Source: Synechococcus sp. MEDNS5 (GTDB lineage Bacteria; Cyanobacteriota; Cyanobacteriia; PCC-6307; Cyanobiaceae). From it: a DNA stretch of 64,000 bases. Below are positions 53,354 through 62,169 of this stretch, in pieces. The notes under the pieces were generated by a model. It saw only the letters and a list, made by a program, of their open reading frames with translations, made no database searches and was not told where the DNA came from. The stretch is from contig NZ_CP047952.1 in assembly GCF_014279875.1 (NCBI RefSeq), forward strand, positions 1,984,001 to 2,048,000. The letters run 5' to 3'. How positions within the stretch are numbered: the first letter of the stretch is position 1; every line of letters starts with the position of its first letter. The translations under genes were made by a program, and so were the position numbers.

Positions 53354-54793
53354 TCAGCCCACGGAGCCCTCGAGCTTGAGAGCAAGAAGCTTGTCAGCTT
53401 CGGCAGCGAATTCCATCGGCAACTGATTGAACACGTCGCGACAGAAGCCACTCACCATCATGGACACTGCTTCTTCGAAACCGATTCCTCGGCTTTGAAG
53501 ATAGAAGAGCTGGTCTTCGGAAATTCTGCAGGTGCTGGCTTCGTGCTCCACAGCTGAATCCGGCTGCTGGGAGCGGATGTAGGGATAGGTGTTGGCACCG
53601 GCCTGATCACCGATCAGCATCGAATCGCACTGGCTGTAATTGCGGGCGCCGGAAGCACCCGGGCCGATCTGCACCAGACCGCGATAGCTGTTGCTGGAGT
53701 GACCCGCACTGATGCCTTTGCTCACGATCGTGGAGCGGGTGCGAGGACCAACGTGAACCATCTTGGTTCCGGTATCGGCCTGCTGGCGGTTGTTGGTGAG
53801 AGCCACGGAATAGAACTCACCAACCGAGTCAGCTCCTTGAAGAACACAGCTCGGATATTTCCAAGTGATCGCCGAGCCTGTTTCCACCTGGGTCCAGCTG
53901 ATGCGGCTCCGCGCGCCACGGCACTGGCCTCGCTTGGTCACGAAGTTGTAAATCCCTCCCACTCCGTTCTCATCGCCGGCATACCAGTTCTGAACGGTGG
54001 AATATTTGATCGAAGCGTCATCCAGCGTCACAAGCTCAACCACCGCAGCATGCAGCTGGTTGGTGTCAAACATCGGCGCAGTACAACCCTCGAGGTAACT
54101 CACCGACGCTCCTTCCTCGGCAACGATCAGCGTGCGCTCAAACTGCCCTGTATCACCCGAATTAATGCGGAAATACGTGGAGAGTTCCATCGGGCACTCA
54201 ACACCTTTGGGGATGAACACGAAGGATCCATCACTGAACACAGCGGAATTGAGCGCTGCGAAGTAGTTGTCGTTGCTGGCCACCACAGTGCCCAGGTAGC
54301 GCTCAATCAGGGCGGGGTGTTCCTTGACCGCCTCACTGAAGGAACAGAACACCACACCGTGTTCTGCAAGCTTCTCTTTGTAGGTCGTGGCGATGGACAC
54401 ACTGTCAAGGACAGCATCCACAGCCACATTGCTGAGGCGCTTTTGCTCGCTCAGAGGAATTCCAAGCTTGTCAAAAGTCTCCAGGAGCTTGGGGTCGACC
54501 TCGTCGAGGCTCGCCTTCTTATCCTGCTGTTTCGGAGCTGCGTAATAAATGATGTCCTGGTAGTCGATCGCCGGATACCCGAGCGCAGCCCAATCGGGTT
54601 CCTCGAGGGTGAGCCAATGACGAAATGCCTTGAGACGGAACTGAAGCAAAAAATCGGGTTCGTCTTTCTTCCCCGAAATCAAACGCACCACGTCCTCACT
54701 GAGACCCTTGGCGATCTTGTCGGTCTCGATCTCGGTAACGAAGCCGTACTTGTACGGCTGGCTCACAAGATCCCTTGTGGACGTGGAGGTCAT
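53354..54793 (-). CDS. sufB: Fe-S assembly scaffold subunit SufB
   Basis: 479 residues, normal SufB length. N-terminal [12 protein letters not shown], a beta-helix with [14 protein letters not shown], and the C-terminal [21 protein letters not shown]. Main Fe-S scaffold. Only 5 bp lie between its start and the ftrC stop. Confidence 0.96.
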   Translation of the reverse strand: MTSTSTRDLVSQPYKYGFVTEIETDKIAKGLSEDVVRLISGKKDEPDFLLQFRLKAFRHWLTLEEPDWAALGYPAIDYQDIIYYAAPKQQDKKASLDEVDPKLLETFDKLGIPLSEQKRLSNVAVDAVLDSVSIATTYKEKLAEHGVVFCSFSEAVKEHPALIERYLGTVVASNDNYFAALNSAVFSDGSFVFIPKGVECPMELSTYFRINSGDTGQFERTLIVAEEGASVSYLEGCTAPMFDTNQLHAAVVELVTLDDASIKYSTVQNWYAGDENGVGGIYNFVTKRGQCRGARSRISWTQVETGSAITWKYPSCVLQGADSVGEFYSVALTNNRQQADTGTKMVHVGPRTRSTIVSKGISAGHSSNSYRGLVQIGPGASGARNYSQCDSMLIGDQAGANTYPYIRSQQPDSAVEHEASTCRISEDQLFYLQSRGIGFEEAVSMMVSGFCRDVFNQLPMEFAAEADKLLALKLEGSVG

Positions 54794-54798
54794 GGCAA

Positions 54799-55158
54799 TC
54801 AGCCGGCGGTGGCGTGAATGGTTTCGGTGCTGATCGTCTGATCGTCACCCCTGAAAGGGTTGTCCTCCGTGAGGAACAGCATGCAATGGCATTCCTTGCG
54901 CTCACGCATCGGCACACAGGGGCAGTTCCAAAACGCCTGGGAAACCTCTGCTTCCTTGTCCTCGTAATGGCGACAGGGACAGAGAGCCCCACCGAGATCA
55001 TCCTTGTGACGCGCCAGTCCCTTCAGCACGACAGCGGTCACACCTGGATCACTGCAGAAATAAGTTCCTGTGCGCTGGGCGTAGGTCTCAGCAAATTTTC
55101 GGATGACCTCAAGGCTCTCAGCAGTCGGTTCTGAAGTGCCGGCAGGGGCGTCTGTCAT
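54799..55158 (-). CDS. ftrC: Ferredoxin-thioredoxin reductase, catalytic (beta) subunit
   Basis: 119 residues. The cysteine array C-P-C-x16-C-P-C-x8-C-H-C is exactly that of FTR: four cysteines bind the [4Fe-4S] cluster and two form the redox disulfide next to it. The enzyme passes electrons from photosynthetic ferredoxin to thioredoxin. It is the first gene of the suf run, 5 bp ahead of sufB, so an Fe-S protein is co-expressed with its cluster-assembly machine. Confidence 0.95.
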   Translation of the reverse strand: MTDAPAGTSEPTAESLEVIRKFAETYAQRTGTYFCSDPGVTAVVLKGLARHKDDLGGALCPCRHYEDKEAEVSQAFWNCPCVPMRERKECHCMLFLTEDNPFRGDDQTISTETIHATAG

Positions 55159-55200
55159 GGCGCGGAATGGGGCTTGGGGGAACGGAACCGGGGGAGATAC

Positions 55201-55216
55201 GAAACCGTTTGGTTTC
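55201..55216. promoter_or_regulatory. Inverted repeat upstream of ftrC-suf (candidate operator)
   Basis: GAAACC-GTTT-GGTTTC is a perfect 6-bp inverted repeat 43-58 bp upstream of the ftrC start, in the divergent gap to the aldolase gene (55159-55367). SufR-type operators are usually described as CAAC-N6-GTTG. This one differs, so linking it to SufR is inference only. No other gene lies in the gap. Confidence 0.35.
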
Positions 55217-55367
55217 CTTTTTGAAGCCTAGAGCACGGATCCATCACCCGACGGATCCGCCCATTGTGAATGACGCCAGATCACCATCTCGGTGAGGCGA
55301 TGTCGCCCATGCACTGACGGATCCGTGGGCTGTCATTACCTTCGGCGCAACACCACCTTTTGCCGCC

Positions 55368-56441
55368 ATGGCCATTGCCAACCGTCCGATCAGCGACTGG
55401 CTTGGAGCCGAAGCTGAACTGATCCTGAACACCCAACCACGGGTGAGCAGAGAGCGACTCCACGTACCCAACGCTCACGTGGTGGATCGATTCAGCCTTT
55501 CGGATCGCAATCCACAGGTGTTGCGAAGCATTCAGCAGATGTATGGAAGTGGTCGTTTGGCCAACACCGGATACCTGTCCATCCTCCCGGTCGACCAGGG
55601 CATCGAGCACTCTGCGGCCCATTCCTTCGCCCCCAACCCCGACTATTTCGATAGTGAAGCGATCGTCGAGTTAGCTGTTGAGGCCGGCTGCAATGCCGTG
55701 TGCTCCACTCTCGGCGTTCTTGGATCCGTGGCCCGGAAGTGGGCGCACCGCATCCCATTCATGGTGAAGGTGAACCACAACCAGCTGCTCACGGCACCGA
55801 ACGTGCATGAGCAGATCTTGTTCGCTTCGGTGGACCAGGCCTGGGACATGGGTGCCGTGGCCATCGGTGCCACCATTTACTTCGGGAGCGACGACTGCAA
55901 CAGGGAACTGCAGCAGATTTCGGCCTTGTTCGAACATGCCCACGATCGCGGCCTGGCCACGGTGTTGTGGTGCTATCTACGCAATCCGATTTTCAAACAG
56001 CCCGAAGCTGACTACCACCTCTCCGCGGACCTCACCGGTCAAGCGGTCCACCTCGGGGTCACCATCGGCGCCGACATCATCAAGCAAAAATTGCCAGCCA
56101 ACAACGGTGGCTACCCCGCTGTAGCCAAAGCTCTCGGCCAGTCTTTTGGCATGACGGACGATCGCATCTACAGCGAGCTGTCGAGTGACAATCCGGTGGA
56201 TCTCTGTCGCTACCAGGTTCTCAATTGCTATTCAGGCCGGATCGGCCTGATCAACAGCGGCGGCGCCTCAGGCAGCGACGACATGCATGAAGCGATCCGT
56301 ACAGCCGCCATCAACAAACGGGCCGGGGGCAGCGGTCTGATCATGGGTCGCAAAGCGTTCCAAAAACCACGTCAGGAAGGGGTGGATCTGATTCACGCCG
56401 TTCAGGACGTGTACCTGAGTCCCGAGGTCACCATCGCTTGA
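55368..56441 (+). CDS. Class I fructose-bisphosphate aldolase (DhnA/FbaB type)
   Basis: 357 residues. [11 protein letters not shown] and P-F-M-V-K-V-N-H-N near the barrel N-half, the conserved lysine in A-D-I-I-K-Q-K-L-P (Schiff base), and N-S-G-G-A-S-G-S-D and G-L-I-M-G-R-K phosphate-binding loops define the DhnA-type class I aldolase. Metal-independent, in glycolysis/Calvin cycle. Its position between the suf run and sufR may reflect metal-sparing regulation. Confidence 0.88.
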   Translation: MAIANRPISDWLGAEAELILNTQPRVSRERLHVPNAHVVDRFSLSDRNPQVLRSIQQMYGSGRLANTGYLSILPVDQGIEHSAAHSFAPNPDYFDSEAIVELAVEAGCNAVCSTLGVLGSVARKWAHRIPFMVKVNHNQLLTAPNVHEQILFASVDQAWDMGAVAIGATIYFGSDDCNRELQQISALFEHAHDRGLATVLWCYLRNPIFKQPEADYHLSADLTGQAVHLGVTIGADIIKQKLPANNGGYPAVAKALGQSFGMTDDRIYSELSSDNPVDLCRYQVLNCYSGRIGLINSGGASGSDDMHEAIRTAAINKRAGGSGLIMGRKAFQKPRQEGVDLIHAVQDVYLSPEVTIA

Positions 56442-56482
56442 GTCCAGATCCCGTGGCATGGTGAGGACACCATCCTGATGTC

Positions 56483-57148
56483 ATGGGCGCTCCATCCCAG
56501 GCACCCACCCGCGAAGCGACGCTCACCCTGCTATTAAGGCAGGGCGAGATCGACGCGGCCGGACTGGCCAGCCAACTGAGCATCTCCGTGCAGGCCATGC
56601 GGCGGCATCTGCGCACCCTCGAAGATGAAGGGCTGGTGGAATCCACAGCGGTCACCGTGGGGCCAGGGCGCCCCTCCAACCTCTGGCGCCTCACCTCTCG
56701 CGGTCATCAGCACTTTCCCGACGGGAGCGAAACATTCGCCCTCGGCTTGCTGGACTCCTTGGCCCAAAGCCTCCCCCCCGAGATGCTGGGTGCCCTGCTC
56801 AAGCAGCAGGCGCATGAGAAAGCCAGTCAATACAGGCAACATCTCGGCGATGCTCCGCTTGAGCAACGGGTGCGTGCCCTCGTTGATCTGCGCAGTCGCG
56901 AAGGATATGTGAGCGACATGGCGCCTGCGGAGGATGGTCGCGGGTGGTGCATCAGTGAATTTCACTGCTCCGTACAGCGCATTGCCGAGGAATTCCCGGC
57001 CATCTGTGATCAAGAACTTCAGCTGATCAGGCTGACGTTCCCCGACTGCCAGGTGGAACGGGTGCACTGGCGTCTGGAATCGGGCCACTCCTGTGGCTTT
57101 CAGATCAGCCCTCTCGACAGACTCGCTGAGACCGAGACCCTGTCGTAA
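56483..57148 (+). CDS. sufR: Iron-sulfur cluster biosynthesis regulator SufR
   Basis: 221 residues. An N-terminal winged helix-turn-helix (Q-L-S-I-S-V-Q-A-M-R-R-H-L-R-T-L-E-D-E-G-L-V) is followed by a C-terminal part with four cysteines spaced C-x12-C-x13-C-x14-C, the conserved SufR cluster-binding arrangement. With a [4Fe-4S] cluster it represses suf transcription. Unlike the usual layout it is not divergent from sufB; ftrC and the aldolase gene lie between. Confidence 0.93.
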   Translation: MGAPSQAPTREATLTLLLRQGEIDAAGLASQLSISVQAMRRHLRTLEDEGLVESTAVTVGPGRPSNLWRLTSRGHQHFPDGSETFALGLLDSLAQSLPPEMLGALLKQQAHEKASQYRQHLGDAPLEQRVRALVDLRSREGYVSDMAPAEDGRGWCISEFHCSVQRIAEEFPAICDQELQLIRLTFPDCQVERVHWRLESGHSCGFQISPLDRLAETETLS

Positions 57149-57525
57149 TGGAGTCTTCATCACCCACAGGCCCCCTCACCCGCGGGGACGCCGAGCGGAT
57201 CGAAGCCACACTCCTTCCAACCCTGGATCGCCATCATCTGCGCTTGCAGGCGCACTGCCTGGCAACCCTGAAGTCCATTGCAGCGCCGCGTTGCTGTGGA
57301 CCGCTACCCAGCGATGAAGAGATTCAGGCCTGGTGCGGGCAGCAACCTGCGCTTCGCGACGATTCCGATTTCCAGGACGAGCTGCTCAGACAGTTTCAAG
57401 TGATTTCTGACCAACTCAACACCCTGGCGGACGTCTGCGGACGCACCCCCCTCGAGCTCACACTCGACGCACTGATCAACGATGCCGAAGCGGCGAGTCG
57501 CCGACGCCTCGCCCAGGGCGGCTGA
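57148..57525 (+). CDS. Conserved hypothetical protein coupled to sufR
   Basis: 125 residues. The ATG overlaps the sufR TAA by one base (TAATG), so translation is coupled. Helical and soluble, with three cysteines near the middle (A-P-R-C-C-G-P; Q-A-W-C) and one later. No family recognised. A partner or modulator of Fe-S regulation is possible from context only. Confidence 0.65.
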   Translation: MESSSPTGPLTRGDAERIEATLLPTLDRHHLRLQAHCLATLKSIAAPRCCGPLPSDEEIQAWCGQQPALRDDSDFQDELLRQFQVISDQLNTLADVCGRTPLELTLDALINDAEAASRRRLAQGG

Positions 57526-57585
57526 ATCGACAGATCCCGATTGCTGCAGACCCCCTGCAATCATCAGTGAAGCTCTGCTTTCACC

Positions 57586-58176
57586 ATGACTCTGGAGATT
57601 CCCGACGCTCTGAGCTTCTTTCGGCTCAGCTGCGGGCAATGGCGATCCCAGCGAAGCGTCCACCATCTTCTGCACAGGCGCGCTGAAGCTGGAGGGTCAT
57701 TGATTGTTGTTGAAGACCTCGCCCCGAGCGATGACCGCCTGGTGGTGATGGCCCGGCAGCATGGGCAGGATCCAGCAATGATCATTGGCGGAAGCCATGT
57801 GCGCTGGAGCGCCAACATGGCCTGGGACCGCGACGGCGATGCACACGATGGTGAAACCTGCTTCGCCCTGATGGCTGAAGCTGAGGCTGACCGCAGCGGC
57901 ACCTTGCTCAGAGATCAGGGTTATGCCGAGAAAGCTCCTGCGACATCGACCTTCGACATGGACGATCGCGACGGCCTGATTCTGCGCACGAGCTACGAGA
58001 TGATGACGGTGTGGGAGCGATTTAGCTTCTGCGGCCCCGACGTGAGAGTGCGCTCGAGCACCGTGGAAGGCTTGTCGAACAATGCCTCTTTTTGCATCGA
58101 GACACGCCTCTCGGGAGCAGAAGCCCCAGACGTTGCAGCCAGCTCAGAAACGGTGAGCTCACCGTTCGGCTGGTGA
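57586..58176 (+). CDS. cpcS: Phycobiliprotein lyase, CpcS/CpeS family
   Basis: 196 residues. F-F-R-L-S-C-G-Q-W-R-S-Q-R-S-V-H-H-L opens the lipocalin-like barrel, and the central W-x-x-N-M-A-W-D and late L-R-T-S-Y-E-M-M-T-V-W-E-R-F block are family marks. These S-type lyases attach phycocyanobilin or phycoerythrobilin to Cys-84-type sites. CpcS versus CpeS cannot be decided by eye. It precedes cpcG on the same strand by about 90 bp. Confidence 0.85.
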   Translation: MTLEIPDALSFFRLSCGQWRSQRSVHHLLHRRAEAGGSLIVVEDLAPSDDRLVVMARQHGQDPAMIIGGSHVRWSANMAWDRDGDAHDGETCFALMAEAEADRSGTLLRDQGYAEKAPATSTFDMDDRDGLILRTSYEMMTVWERFSFCGPDVRVRSSTVEGLSNNASFCIETRLSGAEAPDVAASSETVSSPFGW

Positions 58177-58268
58177 GATTCACTGTTACGGACTGTGAGG
58201 CGCAGGAGGGCAGTCGAGGGGTGCGTTGACTCACACTTCTACGATCACGCCAGTGGATTCCAAAACGC

Positions 58269-59027
58269 GTGGCACTCCCCCTTCTGCAGTACGCCCCGAC
58301 CACGCAGAACAATCGAGTCGCTGCCATCAGAGTTGCTTCCGACGAGAACCAGCGTTCGCGTCAGATGGATATCTCCATGGATGCGGAGAACCTCACGACG
58401 GTGATCGAGTCGGCCTACCGGCAGATCTTCTTCCACGCGTTCAAAAGCGATCGCGAAACCTTTCTTGAATCCCAGCTGCGCAACGGCCAGATCACCGTCA
58501 GGGATTTCATTCGAGGCCTGTGTCTTTCGGACACGTTCAAGCGCAGCTTCTACAACCTCAACTCCAATTACAAGGTGGTCCGCCACCTGGTCGAGAAAGT
58601 GCTCGGCCGCAAAACCCATGGCAAGTCCGAAGAGATCGCCTGGTCGATCGTGATCGCCACCAAGGGTGTCGAAGGCATGGTGGACGCCCTTCTCGACAGC
58701 GAGGAATACCTCAACGCCTTCGGATACGACACGGTCCCCTATCAGCGCAACCGCGTCCTCCCAGGCCGCGAACTCGGTGAGACCCCCTTCAACATCACCA
58801 CGCCCCGTTACGACGAGTACTACCGAAGCATCCTGGGATTCCCTCAGGTCGTATACACCGGCATCGCCAAGGCCCTGCCTCCAAGAGCCAAGCGCATTCG
58901 TGGTGGCTTCCCCGAGGACTACCTTCCCTGGGTGCGTGGCCTGTCCAGAGCAACGGGAGCCTCACCCAGTGGATCCGCAGACATCGACTATCTCTCCAAG
59001 GTTCCTTATCGCAGCGTTGGACGCTGA
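58269..59027 (+). CDS. cpcG: Phycobilisome rod-core linker CpcG
   Basis: 252 residues. Pfam-type PBS linker domain at about 30-185 (Y-R-Q-I-F-F-H-A-F-K-S-D-R, E-S-Q-L-R-N-G-Q-I-T-V-R-D-F-I-R-G-L, L-D-S-E-E-Y-L-N-A-F-G). The start M-A-L-P-L-L-Q-Y-A-P-T-T-Q-N-N-R-V is typical of CpcG. It joins phycocyanin rods to the allophycocyanin core. Followed by a strong terminator. Confidence 0.94.
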   Translation: MALPLLQYAPTTQNNRVAAIRVASDENQRSRQMDISMDAENLTTVIESAYRQIFFHAFKSDRETFLESQLRNGQITVRDFIRGLCLSDTFKRSFYNLNSNYKVVRHLVEKVLGRKTHGKSEEIAWSIVIATKGVEGMVDALLDSEEYLNAFGYDTVPYQRNRVLPGRELGETPFNITTPRYDEYYRSILGFPQVVYTGIAKALPPRAKRIRGGFPEDYLPWVRGLSRATGASPSGSADIDYLSKVPYRSVGR

Positions 59028-59051
59028 GCCAACGTGCTTACAAGCTGATCT

Positions 59052-59078
59052 ACGGGGCCCTGAGCCCCGTTTTTTTTT
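59052..59078 (+). terminator. Rho-independent terminator of cpcG
   Basis: The 7-bp stem ACGGGGC/GCCCCGT with loop CCTGA is followed by eight T residues, 24 bases after the cpcG stop. Confidence 0.9.
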
Positions 59079-59185
59079 GCATCAATGCATCAGCAGTCAG
59101 AGGATCCTGACTCCAGAGAGGGCGGTTGTTTGAAAAAAGGATTTTTCCTCCAGACTGATCCCAAAGAAACTAGGGAGACGCCCCA

Positions 59186-60259
59186 GTGACGCAAGCCATC
59201 ACGAATCTTGCCCGCCTGACCCTTCGTCAGTTGCGTCAGATGGCTAGTGATCTTGGCGTGACGCTCTACAGCCGCAAGAGCAAGGAGGACCTGGTGTCCG
59301 CCATAGCCGAGAGACAGGAACGCCGTGGTGGCGACCTCAAGGCGATTGAAGCCGAACTCAATCCTCCAACACGCCCTCAAGCCAACACACGGGTTGTTTT
59401 CCTGCCACGTGACCCCCAATGGGCCTACGTGTTTTGGGAAATCTCCGATGCAGATCGTCGGCAAGCCCAGAGCACAGGGGCCTCTCACCTCAGCTTGCGC
59501 CTGGCTGACGTCACTGGGCTTCAAGATGGCTCATCCCACCCGCATACCCTTCAGGAAGTCCCGGTTGATAGCCACAGCACCGAGTGGTATCTACCCGTTC
59601 CAATGTGCGACCGCGATTATCGAGTTGAGCTCGGATTCCGTGCTGGCAGCAACTGGATTTCCCTGGCTTTCTCTTCAGTTGCCAGGGTGCCTGCTCTTCA
59701 TCCAAGCGATCAGATCCTCGATCAGTTCGTTCCTTTCAGTCTCGAGGCCACAGCGCCAGCCCCCCAGCCAATCTCTACGCCGATCGAAACCACTGACAGC
59801 GGACTGCACGAGCGCCTTTACCAAAGCGCCACCACCCACTTCCGCAGCCGCCGGGTGGGCTCAGAAGTTCTGCACCAGCGAGAAGGCTCCCACACCGGCG
59901 ATCAGCGTGGGCTCAGCGATTCCGGTGCCGGCCTCTGGGCCAGCGGACGCAACGAGTCAGGGCTCGGCGGTGTCGCACCGCGTCAGCGCAGCTTCTGGTT
60001 GGTCGCTGATGCTGAGCTGATCGTTTATGGAGCCACCGACCCCTCTGCCCGTCTCACCATCGGAGCTGAGGAAGTGCCCCTCTCCAGCGACGGCACCTTC
60101 CGCATTCAGGTGCCGTTCCGCGACGGCGAACAGGCCTACCCCATCGAAGCGACAGCCGCCGATGGAGAGCAGAAGCGCAACATCACTCTCAACTTCAAGC
60201 GGATGACCCCAGAAGACAACAGCAACCCCGCCAGCGAAGCCAAAGCTGAATGGTTCTGA
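59186..60259 (+). CDS. DUF4912 domain protein with Rho-N-like N-terminus
   Basis: 357 residues, GTG start. The first 45 residues (T-L-R-Q-L-R-Q-M-A-S-D-L-G-V...S-K-E-D-L-V-S-A-I) form a SAP/Rho-N-like helical hairpin often linked to nucleic-acid binding. A DUF4912 region at about 65-165 (P-R-D-P-Q-W-A-Y-V-F-W-E-I-S) follows. A linker leads to a C-terminal Ig-like beta domain (about 270-340). Cytosolic; function unknown. Confidence 0.8.
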   Translation: MTQAITNLARLTLRQLRQMASDLGVTLYSRKSKEDLVSAIAERQERRGGDLKAIEAELNPPTRPQANTRVVFLPRDPQWAYVFWEISDADRRQAQSTGASHLSLRLADVTGLQDGSSHPHTLQEVPVDSHSTEWYLPVPMCDRDYRVELGFRAGSNWISLAFSSVARVPALHPSDQILDQFVPFSLEATAPAPQPISTPIETTDSGLHERLYQSATTHFRSRRVGSEVLHQREGSHTGDQRGLSDSGAGLWASGRNESGLGGVAPRQRSFWLVADAELIVYGATDPSARLTIGAEEVPLSSDGTFRIQVPFRDGEQAYPIEATAADGEQKRNITLNFKRMTPEDNSNPASEAKAEWF

Positions 60260-60269
60260 TTGGGTGAGC

Positions 60270-60452
60270 ATGACCAATCGTCCGCTGCGCTGGTTCGTGG
60301 CCATCACCCCTTTGGCAGGGGCCATGATTTTTCCAGTGGCCGTTCCACTCACCATGGCCAAGGTTGGGATTGGAGCTGGTGTTGGCCTCGCTTTGGTGCT
60401 CAGCAGTCTCTGGTTCGTCACCATGCTGCGCACCTCTGAAATGCCCCACTGA
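60270..60452 (+). CDS. Small two-helix membrane protein
   Basis: 60 residues from ATG 60270 (GTG 60264 also possible). Two hydrophobic helices (about 8-28 and 32-52) carry few charges. It starts 10 bp after the DUF4912 stop, so it is probably co-transcribed. No family recognised. Confidence 0.6.
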   Translation: MTNRPLRWFVAITPLAGAMIFPVAVPLTMAKVGIGAGVGLALVLSSLWFVTMLRTSEMPH

Positions 60453-60491
60453 GCCAGATCGGGGAATCCTGCTGTCATCCGCTCCAGCGCG

Positions 60492-61274
60492 ATGAGCCAC
60501 GGCCCAATCATCCGCACATGCCGCCGCTTCACGCGATCATCCTTCGCGTTGGTGACCTTGACGCTGCTGGGCTGCAGCCAGCCCGGGGTTGTGATCGGCA
60601 GCCCTCCGAGCAAGCTACCGCTCCCAGCCGCAATCGCAGTTCGCTTCAATCATCGCGACAACAGCCGCTACCGCTCACCTCTGCAAGGCCAGTGGCGCAA
60701 TGGCGACGATTTTGAACGGCACCTGATCGAACAGATCGATGCCGCCAGAAAAGTACTGCTGGTGGCTGTTCAGGAGCTCTCGCTTCCGCAAATCGCCTCC
60801 GCGCTGGTGAGAGCCCACCAGCGCGGCGTGATCGTGAGAGTGGTTCTTGAAAACAGCTACAGCGCACCCTGGGCAGACCTACATGAATCAGATCTGCCAG
60901 CCCACGCCCGTCAGAGGTTGCGACGGTTGGAAGCCTTGGCCGACCTGGATGGCGATGGCGTGTTGACATCACCGGAGCGTCGCGCTGGTGATGCCGTGGG
61001 GCTGCTGCATCAGGGCGGAGTGCCCGTCATTGACGACACCGAAGACGGCAGCCGCGGCAGTGGACTGATGCACCACAAGTTCATGGTGATCGACAAGCGT
61101 TTGGTGATCACGGGCAGTGCCAACTTCACAAGCTCTGGCGTTCATGGCGATGGCGGAGCACAGCGGACGCGTGGGAATGTGAATCATCTGCTCAGCATCC
61201 AAAGCACCGAACTGGCTGCTTTGTTCACAGAGGAATTTCAGATCCTGTGGGGGGATGGCCCAGGCGGTTTATAG
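60492..61274 (+). CDS. Phospholipase-D-like protein, N-terminal half (stop-split gene)
   Basis: 260 residues. Lipoprotein-like signal with L-T-L-L-G-C at about 23-28. One PLD domain with HKD motif H-H-K-F-M-V-I-D-K-R...G-S-A-N-F-T-S. A canonical EF-hand-like loop D-L-D-G-D-G-V-L-T-S-P-E lies upstream of the HKD. The frame ends at TAG 61272 but continues without shift into 61323-61922, which carries the second HKD motif. PLD enzymes need two HKD motifs, so this half alone should be inactive unless it dimerises. Confidence 0.75.
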   Translation: MSHGPIIRTCRRFTRSSFALVTLTLLGCSQPGVVIGSPPSKLPLPAAIAVRFNHRDNSRYRSPLQGQWRNGDDFERHLIEQIDAARKVLLVAVQELSLPQIASALVRAHQRGVIVRVVLENSYSAPWADLHESDLPAHARQRLRRLEALADLDGDGVLTSPERRAGDAVGLLHQGGVPVIDDTEDGSRGSGLMHHKFMVIDKRLVITGSANFTSSGVHGDGGAQRTRGNVNHLLSIQSTELAALFTEEFQILWGDGPGGL

Positions 61275-61322
61275 AACAGTCGCTTCGGACGAGGAAAGCC
61301 GAGCCGAGCGGTTCAAAGCGTG

Positions 61323-61922
61323 ATGGTGGATGGAACACGGGTGGATGTGCTGTTCGCCCCCCACAGCAAGCGGTCGGAAGACCATGGCCTCCAACTGATC
61401 GCACAACACCTGAGCGCTGCAGAACACACCATTGATCTGGCCCTGTTCGTGTTCTCAGCCCAGTCGCTCACTGATGTGCTGGCCGAACGCGTTCAATCTG
61501 GAGTGGCGATCCGGCTGCTGGCAGACCCGGGCTTCGCCAGTCGCTCCTTTTCTGAGGTGCTCGACTTACTCGGGGTGGCACTTCCTGATCGTTTCTGCAA
61601 GTTGGAGAAGGGCAACCGCCCCTTGGCCAAGGCTCTAAAGGGAGTCGGCACCCCTCGACTCGCCCGCGGCGACAAACTGCATCACAAGTTCGCGGTGATT
61701 GACAAGCGCACAGTGATCACTGGATCCTTCAACTGGTCACCGTCGGCCGCCCATCAGAACGACGAAACCCTGCTGGTGATTCACTCACCCAAACTGGCAG
61801 CGCATTTCACCCGAGAGATCGATCGGATGTGGCGCGGTGCAGAACTGGGCATCAGCGAACGCATGCGCCGCAAACTCGAACGGCAACGGGCCAAGTGCGG
61901 CAGTGGTGAAGAAAGAGCATGA
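61323..61922 (+). CDS. Phospholipase-D-like protein, C-terminal half (stop-split gene)
   Basis: 199 residues from ATG 61323, in the same frame as the preceding half; 16 codons lie between TAG 61272 and this ATG. Second PLD domain with H-H-K-F-A-V-I-D-K-R-T-V-I-T-G-S-F-N-W-S. No signal of its own, so if translated separately it would stay in the cytosol and miss its partner. The intact ancestor would be about 476 residues, an exported two-HKD phospholipase/nuclease-like protein. Confidence 0.72.
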   Translation: MVDGTRVDVLFAPHSKRSEDHGLQLIAQHLSAAEHTIDLALFVFSAQSLTDVLAERVQSGVAIRLLADPGFASRSFSEVLDLLGVALPDRFCKLEKGNRPLAKALKGVGTPRLARGDKLHHKFAVIDKRTVITGSFNWSPSAAHQNDETLLVIHSPKLAAHFTREIDRMWRGAELGISERMRRKLERQRAKCGSGEERA

Positions 61923-62147
61923 GCGAACGTCCGCACGCCCGTGTTCATCATTCAGGGAGAAGACGACCGCTACGGAGCAAAAAACCTGGTCGCAGGGCTA
62001 ACACTGTCCGAGTCGATCAGCATGGTCTGGATCCCTGGGGCCGAGCATGGCTTCAAACACCACATCCCCGCACTCAAAGAGGCTGTTGCGGGAGCTTGTC
62101 AGACGATCCTCAAAGCATCCGATCCCCTCGCATCAGAGGCAGAATGA
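61923..62147 (+). pseudogene. C-terminal remnant of an alpha/beta hydrolase
   Basis: In the same frame right after the PLD stop the sequence reads A-N-V-R-T-P-V-F-I-I-Q-G-E-D-D-R-Y-G and W-I-P-G-A-E-H-G-F-K-H-H. These are the acid- and histidine-bearing segments of dienelactone-hydrolase/prolyl-peptidase-like enzymes. The nucleophile serine domain is absent, so this is a truncated remnant of about 70 residues. GTG 61941 could start a fragment. Confidence 0.5.
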
Positions 62148-62169
62148 CAACCACGGCCTGCACCCCACC

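Noticed and set aside
55236-55330. Repeated ACGGATCC segments in the ftrC-aldolase gap
   Set aside because: The copies are only 8-9 bases with irregular spacing; too short to call regulatory without comparison.
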